A stretch of 64,000 bases of DNA from Pyrocephalus nanus (taxonomy: Eukaryota > Chordata > Aves > Passeriformes > Tyrannidae): NCBI GenBank assembly GCA_038380795.1, contig CM076263.1, positions 7,306,709 to 7,370,708 of the forward strand. The letters run 5' to 3'. The notes below the pieces were generated by a model. It saw only the letters and a list, made by a program, of their open reading frames with translations, was not told the DNA's origin and made no database searches. A program made the translations under genes and the position numbers. Below are positions 28,028 to 52,680 of this stretch, piece by piece. The first letter of the stretch is position 1. Each line of letters starts with the position of its first letter.

Positions 28028-28155
28028 CAAACTGTAAGCTGGACAGGGCTGGAACTATGTTTTATTTACATGTGCACCATCTGCCTAAAGGACTCCAAGA
28101 CTGATGACTCCAGTCCCTCCATTTCCCAGCACCTCTGCAGTGATACAAATAAACT
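28028..28155 (+). mobile_element. Old L2/L3-type LINE 3' tail
   Basis: The block aactgtaagctggacagggc followed by tggaactatgttttattta matches the well-known LINE tail pattern tgtaagctc-ttgggg-cagggactgtgt. After about 80 more bases it ends in gatacaaataaac, like the atacaaataaa ends of ancient CR1/L3-clade elements in amniotes. It lies inside the 204-codon open frame at 27800-28414, which argues that this frame is not a gene. Family assignment is by eye. Confidence 0.5.
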
Positions 28156-30180
28156 AGACAATCAGAATTTTTATTATAGCATTTCACAAACCCTGACAGC
28201 TTCTTTAGCTGTTGGTATGTGTTTCCAGGCTCAGGACCCTACTGCCCAGACCACCACCAGCTCCTTTGCTGAAGCGCCTGCCTGCCCAGCAAGGAGCTCA
28301 TGCACGGGTGTGAGCAGCAAGCTGTGGTTCTGCAAAATTGCAGCATGGGCCAGAAATCTCTATCTTCTTTTAATATTCATGCTATACCTCGAAGAATGGA
28401 GGCTGAGCTTCTAAACACTAACACAATACAAACAACTACAATAATTTTTTACAACCTGCCATTTCTGCTTGCACACGCTGTACAGCCTACAAAAGGTTAT
28501 GCATATAAAATTGCTAGGTTACAGTTATTATCTTGTTAGAAAGAAGATTTTAAGAGCATTTGAGGAATGAAAGGACTTCTTTTTACTAATATTTCAGTAA
28601 AACTATGAGTGTGTAGTACTCGCGTCTGATGTATGAAAAACTCATTTCAATTCAGTAATCCAGCATAACTGCAACCTCAATTCCCAGCATGCCTCCAAAA
28701 TCATAAAGACATAAAATTGGGCCATGGTCAGACCCTAACCCAACCTCCACTACTTCAGCAGAGATCTTCCACTGCCTAAACAAGCTCTCTAATTATGGCT
28801 ATGTGGAAATCTCTGCCTGTCAGATATTAAATCTTTATAATCCCAATACTGATTAGGTGTATTTTAAAATGTTCCCAACAATTACTGTCATTACAGAGGA
28901 CCTCTCATTGACCTGTGCTGCATACTTTCTACCGTTCCTCCAATCATTTTATTTCCTACCCACATTCTCTCTACAGCTTCCCACAAAAGCATAAAAGCCT
29001 TTTTTTAATTAAATGATCTCATCTTTGATGGGCAGCTGAACTTGGCAACCTCAAGACACCCGCTGTGAAGAAAAGGCACATGCTTACCCTTACAGAGTAA
29101 ATGACAGAGTTTCTTCCAAGTTTGAAAGAAATATCAACCCTGGATATCCACAAAGCCCTCTTACCAACACTACATGCACTTATAGATAATCTTCACAATG
29201 CTTATCAGAGAAGATTGCCCTCTCAAGAAACAATAACCTGGATGAATAATTCTTCTTCTTAGAGTATCTACTGAGATAACATTATCACAGTCCACAAATA
29301 TCATCAACAGAGCATTCCTCTACTTGATCACATTTCCCTGTTTCTACCCTTTGTCTTATTCTTCTTCTACTCTCATATTCCCATTTCACTCATTTACTGT
29401 TAATCTCCAGGCAATGATTTCTGTAACAAACAAGTTGCAATGACTGCTTTAGGTAAACATTATGTAAATTTCAGAGGTATTCTACTTATCTTCAATCATT
29501 CTCTATCTATATTGGCTTACCAAGTAAATTATTTGTCCACTGCTATGGGCCCTCTTCTTACTTTCATCCTAAAACAAGCTTTAAAAATTAAGTTAATAAG
29601 AGAAGTGAGGATTAATCACCTCAAGTCTCACTAACATACAGTCTTTAGCAAGTCATTCAAGATTCTTCCATGCATTCTTCTTGAAGGAGGACACCTTCAG
29701 GATTACTTCCCTAACATCTCTAAACAACTGGAACAGTGATGAAGTGGACCTTACCAAGTGCCACTGGTCAGTAGCTCACTACCTATTAGCTCAGTACCTG
29801 GTGCTAATCCTTTGATCTCCACAAACAGGCAGTTCAGGCACATTACTGCACACTCAGATTCATGAGATGTGAAAACCTGTGTTTCACCTGAGGTTCTAAG
29901 GCTTATTTCTGACCAAAAGGAAAAGCAATGTTCAAAAGCAGCAATCTGAGGAGACTAACAACCCCACTGGCATTTAAATGGCTTGCCATTTTGTATGAGC
30001 ACTTCTTACGGCTATTTTTTGCCTCAAAAAAAAAAAAAATAGAAAAACGGTAACAGACTTGATTCACCACTCTTACCTCAGCCCAGCTGTTCTTATTTCA
30101 ATAGAGGGCTTTGGTGCAAAGGGGTAATGCCATTATGAATCATGACAGTGCTTTGTTCTTGTGGTTTTCAAGCACAGAAC
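28156..30180. other. Non-coding stretch, nothing recognised
   Basis: AT-rich DNA with no repeat family, promoter-like CpG cluster or exon that I can support. Confidence 0.55.
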
Positions 30181-30345
30181 TTGAAAGGCTTTACAAGTGC
30201 TGGTGGGAAGCCTTGTTGACCTCACCGTACAAATAGTGAACTTAGGCACAGAAAGCTGAAGTAATTATCCAAAGGTCACAGCGTGAGTCAGCTGCAGATG
30301 CAAGACAAGAACCCACTTACATTTACTCCCAAATTCTCTAATGGA
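30181..30345 (+). mobile_element. MIR SINE relic
   Basis: The order of blocks follows the MIR core and 3' half: a ctttacaagtgct segment, then gtgaacttaggcacagaaag, then ctgaagtaattatccaaagg followed by tcacagcgtgag, then caagacaagaaccca. Spacing agrees with the family (tgaggaaactgaggcacagagaggttaagtaactt-cccaaggtcacacagc). This is the clearest ancient SINE in the window. Confidence 0.75.
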
Positions 30346-33189
30346 GCAACCCCCCTTACTGCGATGAAGTTATAAGTATAAATCAATAACTGAGGTCACC
30401 AAAAACTTTCTGCATGCAGATTGCAGTGAAGTCACCCTCTAAGAAAGCAATGACAAAAGGGAAGGTGCTTAATGAATTTTTCAGTGGTCCTCACATAAGG
30501 TTACAGCATTCCAGGAGGAGGTGAGAAGAGAGGACACTTGCTAAGGAAGCCCTGTAAGAGGGCTGCAGTGACAAACCATTACTCCCAGAACACTGCTCAA
30601 GGAAATGTAATGCTGCTGTCCTCCAAATGCTGGGTTATAAAACCCTTCACACATACAATATTTAAAACCGTGAATTACCTCTGAGAATGTATCCAAACAT
30701 CCAACAGTATCAAGTCATGCTAATGGTTATCTGTTTATAGGTCAGAAGGGCAGTAAATTACTGCAATGGAAAGTAGTAAAGCCACATTGTATCTAGTTGT
30801 GCTGTTTAACAGGTGATAGTGAAAAGTAGGTGATGCATGGAAACTTCAAGTTTTTATAGCTCCTGCCTCAATCTATATTCACTTATATAAAGATGTCACA
30901 TTTTTAAACATTTAAAAGTCAAATTGTCTGGAGAATAGATTCATATAAAATTTATTTTCAGAAACTGATATTTAGCCTACTGCTATCAGAGTTGATTGCT
31001 CTTATGTATAAGCTTTGTTCAAGTTTCTGCAGGTTTGAAAATACAAAGACTGACATTTCAGATCCCATACTCAAGTGTGTCATTAGCCAGAAATTGAAAT
31101 GGGAACATTTCCACTTTCTCAGAAATACCCAAGTTTGTTAGTGTGATAACTGCACTAACTGCTTTTGAGTTTTTGTGAAGCTACTAAATATGACTCTACT
31201 TCAACACAGACCGGAAGGAGAAGTCACAATGGCAAAAGAAAAATCCTGAATTGGTTCCTTACCCAGCACAATATGCCCCAAGAATTAAATAGTTTCAAAG
31301 ATTTGCCAAAATAGCTATTTGTAAGTGGCTAATGGCAAAAATGTTTTATTCTGTTTATGTCAAAGACACGTTTGTCAGGCACTGGACAGCCAGACAAATC
31401 AGGGTCTAATTAGTTCAGTCAATTCCCTCAGACTTATCCTTTCAGTCTACATTGAGTTATTAAAGCATCAGAAATAAAATGCTACTGAGACAGCAATAAG
31501 GGAAATAAGATGTCAGAACTCTATTAACAATGGCATTTTCAGGAAGCAATGTAAATAGAAAATCAAATTTATGCAAGAAATATATATCAGTAAGTAATAC
31601 TTAATTTAATCATCCTGCATTTATCTTCAAAGCAGCTTTCATCTCCAACTGATTTTTAAAAAAATGCTTCAACACATCGACATTGTGACTTCTTTGGAAC
31701 AGTGACCATCATTCAGATTCAAATTCAGATGCCTACCTAATACAAGAGGATATTGGTCCTCAATCCAAATAGTACAGTTGTACAAATAACAGTATGTGAC
31801 TAATAATTTATTCCACCCTCGACATTTAGCCAGCTCAGAGAGAACGTGTGACAGTTAAGCAGTTGCAAGATAAAAAGAACCGGAAAATGCCACATTCAAC
31901 TGAAATGACAGGAAATATTTAGGTAGACAGAATGTAATAAATTTGGCAGACTTATGGGAGTTTAATTGCCCCTTTGTGAAAAGAGATAAATACATGTAAA
32001 AACTGTAACTGTGAGGACCAGTTTCTGGGAGGAACATCTTTCTGTTAGGGGTGTCTAAATCTTCATTACTTGAATATGATCATCACAGAAAGGAAATTCT
32101 CCTAACCCACAGTGGTAGTGGTTGTGCTGGCGGCAGCAGCTCCCAGCTCTGTGCCTGGTTTTGTGCAGTGAGAGAACAGTGGCCTCCTGCCCCAGAGGGG
32201 CTGTTACACATCCCCACAACTTCCTGGACTTACAAAGGTTCACATGTGCTAGCACAGACAGTGGGGATGTTTCCTGCATTGGGCAGAATCTACCACTCAA
32301 ATAACTGTGCCTTATTTGCTCCCAGACAATGTAGGATGCACTGTCTTCTTCCTTCCCCCTACCACTGTGAAAAAGCTCTACCATGATGGCTGGCAAGTCC
32401 CACTTTAGCTCTCATTCAAGTCATCCTGCCCATTTCTGTATCAAACCATGATACAGAAAGAGTCTGTCACTCACACAGGGGAAAAAAATCAGTGATTTCA
32501 CCAAAGGTAAGGAGAGATTTCTCCTGGGCTTTCAATCACCTAAAAAATTACTAGCCCCCTATTTTACAGTGTTTCTGACATTTAAACTATTTTCATAATG
32601 TTCTTAAACTTTTTACTTCTAATTTATTATAACAGAAGTATTAATCTCTTATTTCAATCTTTTAACTTTCTTCTACTAGGGAAAAAAAGGTTGAAAGAGC
32701 ATAATGAACATCCCTTGTTTGCCAGGTCTGTTAGCACCCTGCTACCTGGAATTTGCTCCCACACAAAAGTAGAGACTTGTGGGTCCAAAAGGCTGAAGAC
32801 AAATTAAAAGGAATACTTGAAATATTTACTAGTTTTAACAGAAGGGATTAGTTCAACATGTAAGGAGCCTTAAAGATATTTACGAAAAACAATGAGCCAG
32901 CAGAAAAAGCATGGTCCTACTTATTCCTTAGGGTTGTACACTTCTTTTTCAGTGTTGGTCATATTAGGGATGATGCCATCTAATAATTCATGAAAAAGGA
33001 ATATCTTGATATTTTAAAAAAAACAATGAGGACTTCAGAAAGAAGATACTCAGATTCATCTAAGCTGAATCATATGCCAGATTTGAGTAACTTTCTACAG
33101 GTGTCTCACACTTTCACTCTTGCCATGTCCTTTTCGTAAGAATTGAGTTACACATGCAGAAGTCTCAGACCAACTGAGCTCTCCTTACA
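30346..33189. other. Non-coding stretch, nothing recognised
   Basis: Includes 32051-32396, where frames of 111 and 113 codons are open on both strands over the same bases. Neither has a domain, splice sites or a partner exon, so both are treated as chance in a slightly GC-richer patch. Confidence 0.5.
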
Positions 33190-33375
33190 GTATCTTATAA
33201 CTAGACCTACAATTCAACTTTGCATTTACACAGCATTTTAAATTCACTGAGTTTACATGCTGGCATCATCTCCTATTTAAAGAGCAACAAACTAATCCAG
33301 AAAGCAATTAAGTAACTTGGTGTCAATAGAGTAACAGAACAGAATCAGATCCCAATTCATCTGCTTGCCAGCCCT
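33190..33375 (+). mobile_element. Probable MIR SINE relic
   Basis: The segment gcaattaagtaacttggtgt followed by caatagagtaacagaacagaa and tcagatcccaa follows the MIR pattern (gttaagtaactt-cccaaggtcacacagctagtaagtggcagagc-gggattcgaaccc). Upstream, catttacacagcattttaaa fits the usual left part. Diverged, with small gaps. Confidence 0.55.
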
Positions 33376-33699
33376 CACCTACCTCGTAGACCACAGCAGC
33401 AGTCCCAGTAGCACACTTGCAGGGAGAATTCTTATAGTCAGCACAAGTAATGAAAAATATTAATCAAAACTTGTCATGTCCCTTTAATGACATTCCCATG
33501 GAAAAAATGAAAAGCAAGGGCCTAAATATTTAAAGAGCTTTTTGAATGTGTGTCTGAACTCTCATTTCTGCAAGTAAAAAAGAACTGTCTCCAGACATAC
33601 TCCTGGCTCCGATTTTACCTGAAGCTTCAGAGTCTACAGTAAGGACTTAAGATAATGTTTCAAAAGGCTGACATCACTTGACTACCCAGAACGCTCAAG

Positions 33700-33751
33700 T
33701 TAAAAATAAATTAAAATAAATAAAAGTAAATAAACATAGACAGATAGATAA
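33700..33751. repeat. AAAT / GATA-like simple repeat
   Basis: Imperfect taaa/ataa units run from 33700 and pass into a short agacagatagata stretch. A degenerate tetranucleotide microsatellite. Confidence 0.75.
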
Positions 33752-34672
33752 AACTGGGACTTTACTGTGTTAAGATTTTAAAAAAAGGAGAAAATCATGT
33801 AGCTTCACAACTAGAGACAGTATTATATTCAAAGCCTGCATACACACCTATCAATTCAAGTGTGAATGCTGAACTTTTGCAGGTGTTTCAGCCATAGGTT
33901 TGTGTCTTCAATGGGTGCTACACACTGGTTTGTGAAAAAGGAGAGGTTACTTACAAGACAGTTTGTCCATGCAAACATTCACATGATGTTTGCACATGCT
34001 CCCAGGAACACAGAACAGGAGGATTTTTGCACTGGCAGCGCTGGTCAGCAGCAAGTCCTTCCCACAAATGTGCTGATACCAGAACAATACTGTGCATGTG
34101 GGTACCAGGTCCTCTGCTCCTCTCAACCTCAGGATCTCCTGGGACTCCAAAGAAGTGTACCCACACTTCTTGCAAAACCAATAAAACTGTCTCCTTCAAC
34201 CCCATGCCTAACTGTGCACACTCATTGCAAGGGATACCGTCAAATACTTCAAAACCAAAAATGACAAGGAGTCCCAGAGCACCCAACCGAATGAGCACTG
34301 AAGGATAAGTATTCAAAAGGAAGGGTTCAGACAAGAGCATGCATTAACAGTAGAGTGTTGTGCTTTATATGATGAACATATGGATCTCAGGAAAAAAGTG
34401 GTCTCCACAGGTGTCACTTGAAACCCAGATGAGTGACTTCAGTTACTTACAAGGCTGTACTACCTTTGCCATCCTATGAGCTAATGAGACAAGTTCTCCA
34501 CTAAAATTTTAGTCTCATTTTCTGTAACCATGAACTTAAATGGTTCCTGACTCAAATGATGTTCTCAACATGATTGTGAATAAAAGCATTACTGCTGACG
34601 TCTAAAAGCAACAGTCTGCAATAGTGGGTCCTTGGCTTTGCCATAGTAAGGACCAGAGTTCTTTCTTACTTA
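33752..34672. other. Non-coding stretch between microsatellite and CR1
   Basis: At 33866-34340 several frames of 93-132 codons are open on both strands. They overlap one another, show no domain and no splice sites, and probably reflect a locally higher GC content. I see no repeat family here. Confidence 0.45.
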
Positions 34673-35840
34673 AAATTACAGAATAATTTAGGTTGGAAAA
34701 GACCTCTAAGATCACAAAGTCCAACCATGAACCCAAAACTGCCATGCTCACCAATAAACCATGTCCTCAAGTGCCACATCTAAACACCTTCTAAATGCTT
34801 CCAAGGATGGTGACTCTACCACCTCCCTGGGCAGCCTGTCACAATGACCAATCCCCTTTCCATTGAAGAAATTTTTCCTTATATGTGACCTAAACATATC
34901 CTCGCACAACTTGAGGCCATTTCATTTTGTCCTTCTCACTTGTTACTTGGTAGACGAGATCAATCCCCACCTCACTACAGCATCCCGTCGGATAGTTGTA
35001 GAGAGTGGGAAGGTCCCTTCTGACCCTCTCTTTTTTTTTTCTTTTTTTTTTTCTCCAGGTTAAACACTCCCAGTTCCCTCAGCCACTCCTCATCAGACTT
35101 GTGCTCCAGACCCTTCCCCAGCTCTGTTCCCTTCTTAGGACACAGTCCAGCAACTCACTGTCTTTCTTGTCAGGATGGGCCCAAAACTGAACACAAGATT
35201 CAAGGTGCAGCATCAGCAGTGCCCAGTACAGAGGGACAGTCACTTCCCTGGTCCTGCTGCCCACACTGTTGCTGACACAGGCCAGGGGCCATTGGCCTTC
35301 TTGCCCATCTGGGCTCACTCTGGCTCATGTACAGCCACTGTCGATCAGCACCTCCAGGTCCTTTCCCACCAAGCAGCTTTCCAGCCACTTTGCTCCCAGC
35401 CTGGAGCACTGCAGGGGGTTGTTGTGACCCAAGGGCAGGACCTGGCATTTGGCCCTGCTGAACCTCACACAATTGGCCTCAACCCATCAATCCAGCCTGT
35501 CCAAATCCCTCTGCAGAACCTTCTTACCCACCAGGAGATCAATTCACCCAACTTGGTGTCATCTGCGAAGTGACTGACAGTGCTCTCAATCCCCTCATCC
35601 AAATCATCAATAAAGATATCAAAAGGGATGGCCCCTGTACTGATCCCTGGGGAATATCGTTAGTGACCAGCCCCACAAGAATGTAATTCCAATCACCAGC
35701 ACTCTCTGGGCCTGGCCACCCAGCCATTTCTTTTCCCAGTCCAAGCCATGAGCCTCCACTATCTCCAGAAGTGTCAAAGGCTTTACTGAATTCCAGGTAG
35801 ACAGCATTTTCAGCCTCATCCACCAAGCAGACCTTCTTTG
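34673..35840 (-). mobile_element. CR1 LINE copy, 5'-truncated, broken reverse transcriptase
   Basis: About 1.17 kb of a CR1 retrotransposon with its 3' end at low coordinates (ggttggaaaagacctctaag on the plus strand is the complement of the family's 3' end). On the minus strand the reverse-transcriptase motifs appear in the right order but in different frames. VYLEFSKAFDT lies near 35770-35804, PQGSVQGP near 35630-35655, the catalytic box FADDTKLG near 35550-35572 in a shifted frame, and a PLYWALL...CVQFWAH segment lies near 35165-35250. A T run of about 22 at 35031-35052 has expanded inside the body. Frameshifts and truncation make it inactive. The high-coordinate boundary is estimated from where similarity stops. 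Confidence 0.9.
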
Positions 35841-47804
<11,964 letters not shown>

Positions 47805-47903
47805 GAAAAAAAAAACAAAAACAAAACCAAACCAAACCAAACCAAAACAAAACAAAAAAAAACAAAAAAAAAAACCAAAAACAAAACAAACAAAAAAAAA
47901 ACC
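47805..47903. repeat. (CAAAA)/(CCAAA) simple-sequence array
   Basis: About 100 bases made only of A and C. Three ccaaa units in a row sit inside caaaa and poly-A units. Arrays of this type are frequent in bird genomes. Likely variable in length. Confidence 0.9.
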
Positions 47904-49265
47904 ACAGAGTGTGAAGAACCTTCTCTTTAGAAAAAAGGTGGGGGTTTTTTGCCCTGTATCATTACAAACAAATGTCCAGTTTTACCTCCCTTTTTTTAAA
48001 AAAAAGTAAAATTAACTTTGAAGCATCCTCCAATCACAGGAATCTAAGGCTGGAAAAAGGTTTTCTAGAAGCTATTAACAAGGGAAAAGAACACAGCTAA
48101 TGAGATTTATTTTTTTTTTTCATTCAACCTAATAACAAAGGCCCTTCTGTATTATCAGAGTGTTTGTCAGAACTCCTCACCTAGTGACTCTTTCCTCAAT
48201 GGCTTGTCATGAGTATTTTTGGGACAAGCAGAAGCTCTAATTACACATAGGCACAGTGTGGCACGGTGTGTCTTCGGGCATGTCTGAGCACACAGGGGCA
48301 GCCCAGCAGCCCCACACTCCACAAGCCAGCTCCACAACACACCTTGCAGCTGCAGGGTAAAGTAGCACAGCTCAGACACAGCACTAACAGACCAGATTCA
48401 TCTTGCACCTGATAAGCTTAGAGAACAAGTTTGCCTGAGTTCACCCATGCAGACAAAGCCCTAATAGACTTCCCACGCATCAAAGAAGATGCCCAGGGAT
48501 GACTCATTCCTATATTCTCTGACTTTAGCTCCAGCTTGGGCTGTCCTTTCACTCAGGGCTGCATACTCTGATCCATGGCCAGAACAGAACACAAGAGCTG
48601 ACTCTCCGCCTTCAGCCACAAGATGCTGCAGTACCATCAGACCCCATATCCAATGGAAGATTCTCTAGAGACTCAGAGCTCTTACAGAGATATGAAAAGA
48701 TGAATAAAACAAACAAAGGAAGGAAAAAGTCAAACCCGAGTTAGATTTAAATTGAAGTAATACAGTAATAACTTACACTTTGTGGTAGAGAGACAAGAAA
48801 CTTTCAGTGGTATGATTTCAGCATGTGGAAAGCTTTTTGACATCTGCAATCATGACCCCGGTAGCCACAAAGCACAGGTTTTTTTTAAATTCCTGCTTAA
48901 GGCCATGCATCTAGAAAACAGACTAGTTATCATCATGTTGGCAGTTTCAGCAAAGACGAAACTCCTTTCACTGCCTCAGGTGGTCCCTTCAAGATAAATG
49001 CTGTGAAAAAAATAGACAGGGAAGGAGATGTTGAGGAAATGCCACTGACACTGGGTTGACTGAGAAGCTGGGCTGAGCACTGAAAGAGATGTCTTTGCTC
49101 TCCAAAGAAAATTCTACTCAGATTAGGTTGCAGGCAGACCTGATCTTGTCTGCCTACCCTCCAACCAGGTGGGTATAAGCCAGACCTGTTCAAGCTGCTG
49201 TGCACAGTCACCTCATCCCTAATCTAACTGACCTTGCTTTGATGTTTTTGTGGGCTTTTGGCATT

Positions 49266-49291
49266 GTTTTTTCTTTTTTTTTTCTTTTTTT
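49266..49291. repeat. T-rich homopolymer tract
   Basis: T runs interrupted twice by a single C. No adjacent retroelement body recognised. Confidence 0.8.
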
Positions 49292-51826
49292 GGCATCAAG
49301 ACCAACATTACACCACTTGCAGAACGCAGCTGGACTGTGCCTGGCAACTTGAACAACGTCACAGCAAGTTCACATCTGTTTAACAGACACACCGCTGCAT
49401 CCACAACTTGACACCATGTACCATTACAGCATTCCACTGTACAGTTGCTCAGTAGCTCAAAAATGCCTTTAAAGGATGCTGCAAGAGTAAGGAAGCATTT
49501 CACCAAACTCAGGCAAAGGCCAAGACCCACGTAGCTGGGTCTTCAAACAATGTACCTACAACCCTGTACCTACAACTAAGGATCAAGCTACATCTAAACG
49601 CTCATAGAACAAGGGAACAGAAGTAGAGTCTGGAGAGCCCCAAAGGCCCAGACAGACCCGTGGCAAATTCCACTACAAGTATGCTCAGTTTGAAGTGGAC
49701 CCAGATTTTTTTCCATGCATCACTCAAACATATATTTTTCACACTATTTTGACACATAAGGCAATAGGGTTTACTTTCTGCCTCGATATTTTGCATATCA
49801 ATAGGAGAAAGATACCATGCCTTTTGGGAAAGAAGCAATATGTATGTCATTCTGATTTCCACCTGCAGGCTTTCTTCTTCCTAACCAAAGAAAGGATTAA
49901 AATAATGCAGCTTCAACTACTTACATATGAAAAGTCATATGAATAAAAATAAACTGCTGGTATTAATGAATTAACATCTAAAAGGAACACTTTAAAATAT
50001 AAACTAAGATATTCTAAGCTCTTTCCTTTAGCATTTAACAATTATATACTTCACTGGAAGCTGACCCACATTTAATTTTAAAATACAACGTCTGCTTAAT
50101 ACATAAAGTCCTGCACTTCGACAATCTCATCTCCTCTAAGAAGAACAACAACAGGACTGCATTTTGGAAATCAGACTATCCAGGCACAGATCAAAGTAAA
50201 CCCTAACATGTTTCTTCTACCTTTAAAATTAAGAGAAATAAAATAAGTAGTTTGACTCAATGTGAATCATTGTTCTGTGAAACGGTAGAGACTAGTAACT
50301 TCTATGAAGGTTTATTATCTAAACTCTGAAGTTGCTGCAAAGACTGAAGGTAATAAAATGTTTTATGAACAACTTCACTTCGCTCGTTCTTATATAACTG
50401 AGTTTATGTGGACTCCCTGGCACAGTGATGGCAAGAACCTGTAGGGAACTTTCTGCACATCCACTTTTCGATGTATTAAAGAAATCATCTGATGAGGATC
50501 TGAACCTTATGAGCCTTCAATTCAAAATACAATTTCCTTCTGATCCGAATGCCTTAGGAAGCACATTTCTGAAAACACTATAAAGAAGCAAGTCACATAC
50601 AATAAGACAGAGTGATCTCCAACCTGAAGCCCAACAGTTACATTTTAATTTACACTTGAATATTTTAATGTTGTTATCCAGTCAGTAAATTAACTCAAGA
50701 TGCAAGAATAAAAAGGGAAGATGCATAGGGAAAAAGGTCACAAGGTCCACAAAAGTTAAGAACTTCACTTCTGTTTGAAGCATCAGCATTATGTTGTTGA
50801 ATGCCACAGCTCTCATATAAAAGAATTGCTTAATACATTCCCATTCTGTTTGAAGGGAAATTAAATTTACATTCTTTGGGAATATGGTATTGTAATTAGT
50901 TCATGACTTGATTACACTTTGAAGTGAGCCGAGACTGTATATGGTGCATACAAATTAGTTAAGTTATGGTTACCTACCTAAAGAAAAGCTAACGAGTTGA
51001 GAAAGTTAGGGACAAAGCCAGGGCCATCCTTTGGAGCTTTCAGGAAGCACACGTAAAACATCAAATTCGAATCTAGTCTCTGGGCTCACTGGTGTCAGGT
51101 GTGAACAGAAACAAAAAATGCTCTTTCTTAAACAGCTAAATGGGTTGTTTTCCAAAAAGAATCTTTCCATCTCCACCCATACCACCTGTAGAACAACTGT
51201 TAAAATGGATCCTCAAAAAACAGCAATAGAAGACACAAGATTTCCTGCCCTGGTTAAATTCAGCAGTATGACTTATTTCTAGAATTTGTAGTTCTTTTAT
51301 TTCTTTTATAGACAGCCCGAGTTTTATACCATCTACCAAGATGCTCTGTTCCACCCAGATCATGATATTCCCAAGTTTGCTTTAAACATTCTGAAAAATA
51401 CTGAGATGCATGGTACAAATATAGTGCATCTAAAATTGGCCAAAGAAGAAGATAGCCAGCATGATTTGATGTGAGCAAGGAAAGCCTTTAAACCTAAAAC
51501 TAATTCCCAGCGTAGCACATGAACCCAAGACAAGTCTCTATCACACTTTCAAAATGCAAAAGCAGTTTAGGGTACAGGATTTGATCTGATGTATTGAAAA
51601 TCCTTTCCACAGGATATGCCAATCAAACTGGACAGCTTATCTGCCATGTTCTCTGGTTCAAAGGTGGGTAAGGACAAAAATATCACACGCCATCATATGC
51701 CAGCAGATGTGCCTGGATCAATAAATGCAAATACCATCTCAGAACTCGCATTTTCTATTCCAAGTGGAAAGCACATCTCCAGCCTTATCTTCATTAATAC
51801 AAACAAAGGGATACTTACCAGCAGAG

Positions 51827-51845
51827 AAAAAAAAAAAAAAAAAAA
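51827..51845. repeat. Poly-A homopolymer
   Basis: About 19 A after gcagag. A donor-like gtaagtat lies just beside it on the minus strand, but only a T run precedes that site, so no exon is implied. Confidence 0.85.
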
Positions 51846-52319
51846 GGTTCATTTTGCAGCCTGGCTGTGCTAACAACTTTCTTTTACTGAAAAGGAAGAA
51901 AGAACATAACACATAAGAGACAAGTTATACCACTACAAATACTGGCAAAAACATGCGTTTTCATAATAATGACCACAAAAAATCTGACGGCACGAAAGCT
52001 ATGAACCTGAATACACAAAAAAACAGACCCCACAGATCATTTTAACAAGACACTGGCCCTGGCGTGGGCCATAAAAACCTTTACTTTTGGCCTAAGAACT
52101 GTGATGGCAAGAGATTTTTCTTCACTGGCAAGGAAGAGTTTGCTCAGAACATACATGCTCCTTTCAAGGAAGCTGTGCCAATAAGTATAGTGACTTTCAG
52201 GATTTAAAGACTTCCTTGGCATTTGCTTAGACGGCTCAGCTACCCAGCCTCTTCCACTGGAAACTGTTAAGGAACTTGTTACTTATGTATTTGTCTACCG
52301 GCCAGTAAATGTACCATGC

Positions 52320-52337
52320 TTTTTTTTTTTTTTTTTT
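52320..52337. repeat. Poly-T homopolymer
   Basis: About 18 uninterrupted T. Confidence 0.85.
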
Positions 52338-52680
52338 ATGGAAGAAAGGAGCCTGGAGATTAAGCCACACAGAGTTTCTGTGCAAAATGGTCCCAGTACC
52401 TGAGAACAACTCCACACATTTCATCATGTACGACAGAAAACAATCTCAACCTGCGCTGCGTGAGAACACGGATCCAAAAGGAAGGTACTGCACCTCTCAC
52501 CATCCTAGCACACACACACACAAAAAAACCAGCACGGCACTATTTTTTTCCTTTTACATATTTGGAGCTCAAAAATTAAACAAATAAAAGGAACACTGCA
52601 TAATTTAGCTTTCATTTTCTATCAAATTGCTCATAATTGTAACCATAAAACGATAATACTGTGCCATATGTGCATCTGCA

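Larger units (their letters stand above)
47904..52680. other. Non-coding stretch, nothing recognised
   Basis: AT-rich DNA with homopolymers at 48111-48120, 49266-49291 (T-rich), 51827-51845 (A) and 52320-52337 (T), and a short (CA)n near 52509. No repeat family or exon supported. Confidence 0.55.

Noticed and set aside
27800..28414. 204-codon open frame on the plus strand, longest in the window
   Set aside because: It overlaps an old LINE tail, shows no domain, has no splice or promoter context, and about one frame of this size is not surprising in 128 kb of double-stranded reading.
32051..32396. Nearly coincident open frames of 111 and 113 codons on opposite strands
   Set aside because: Two coding frames over the same bases are very unlikely; neither resembles a protein family.
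33866..34340. Overlapping open frames of 93-132 codons on both strands next to the CR1
   Set aside because: Mutual overlap on both strands, no domain, no splice sites; best explained by locally higher GC.
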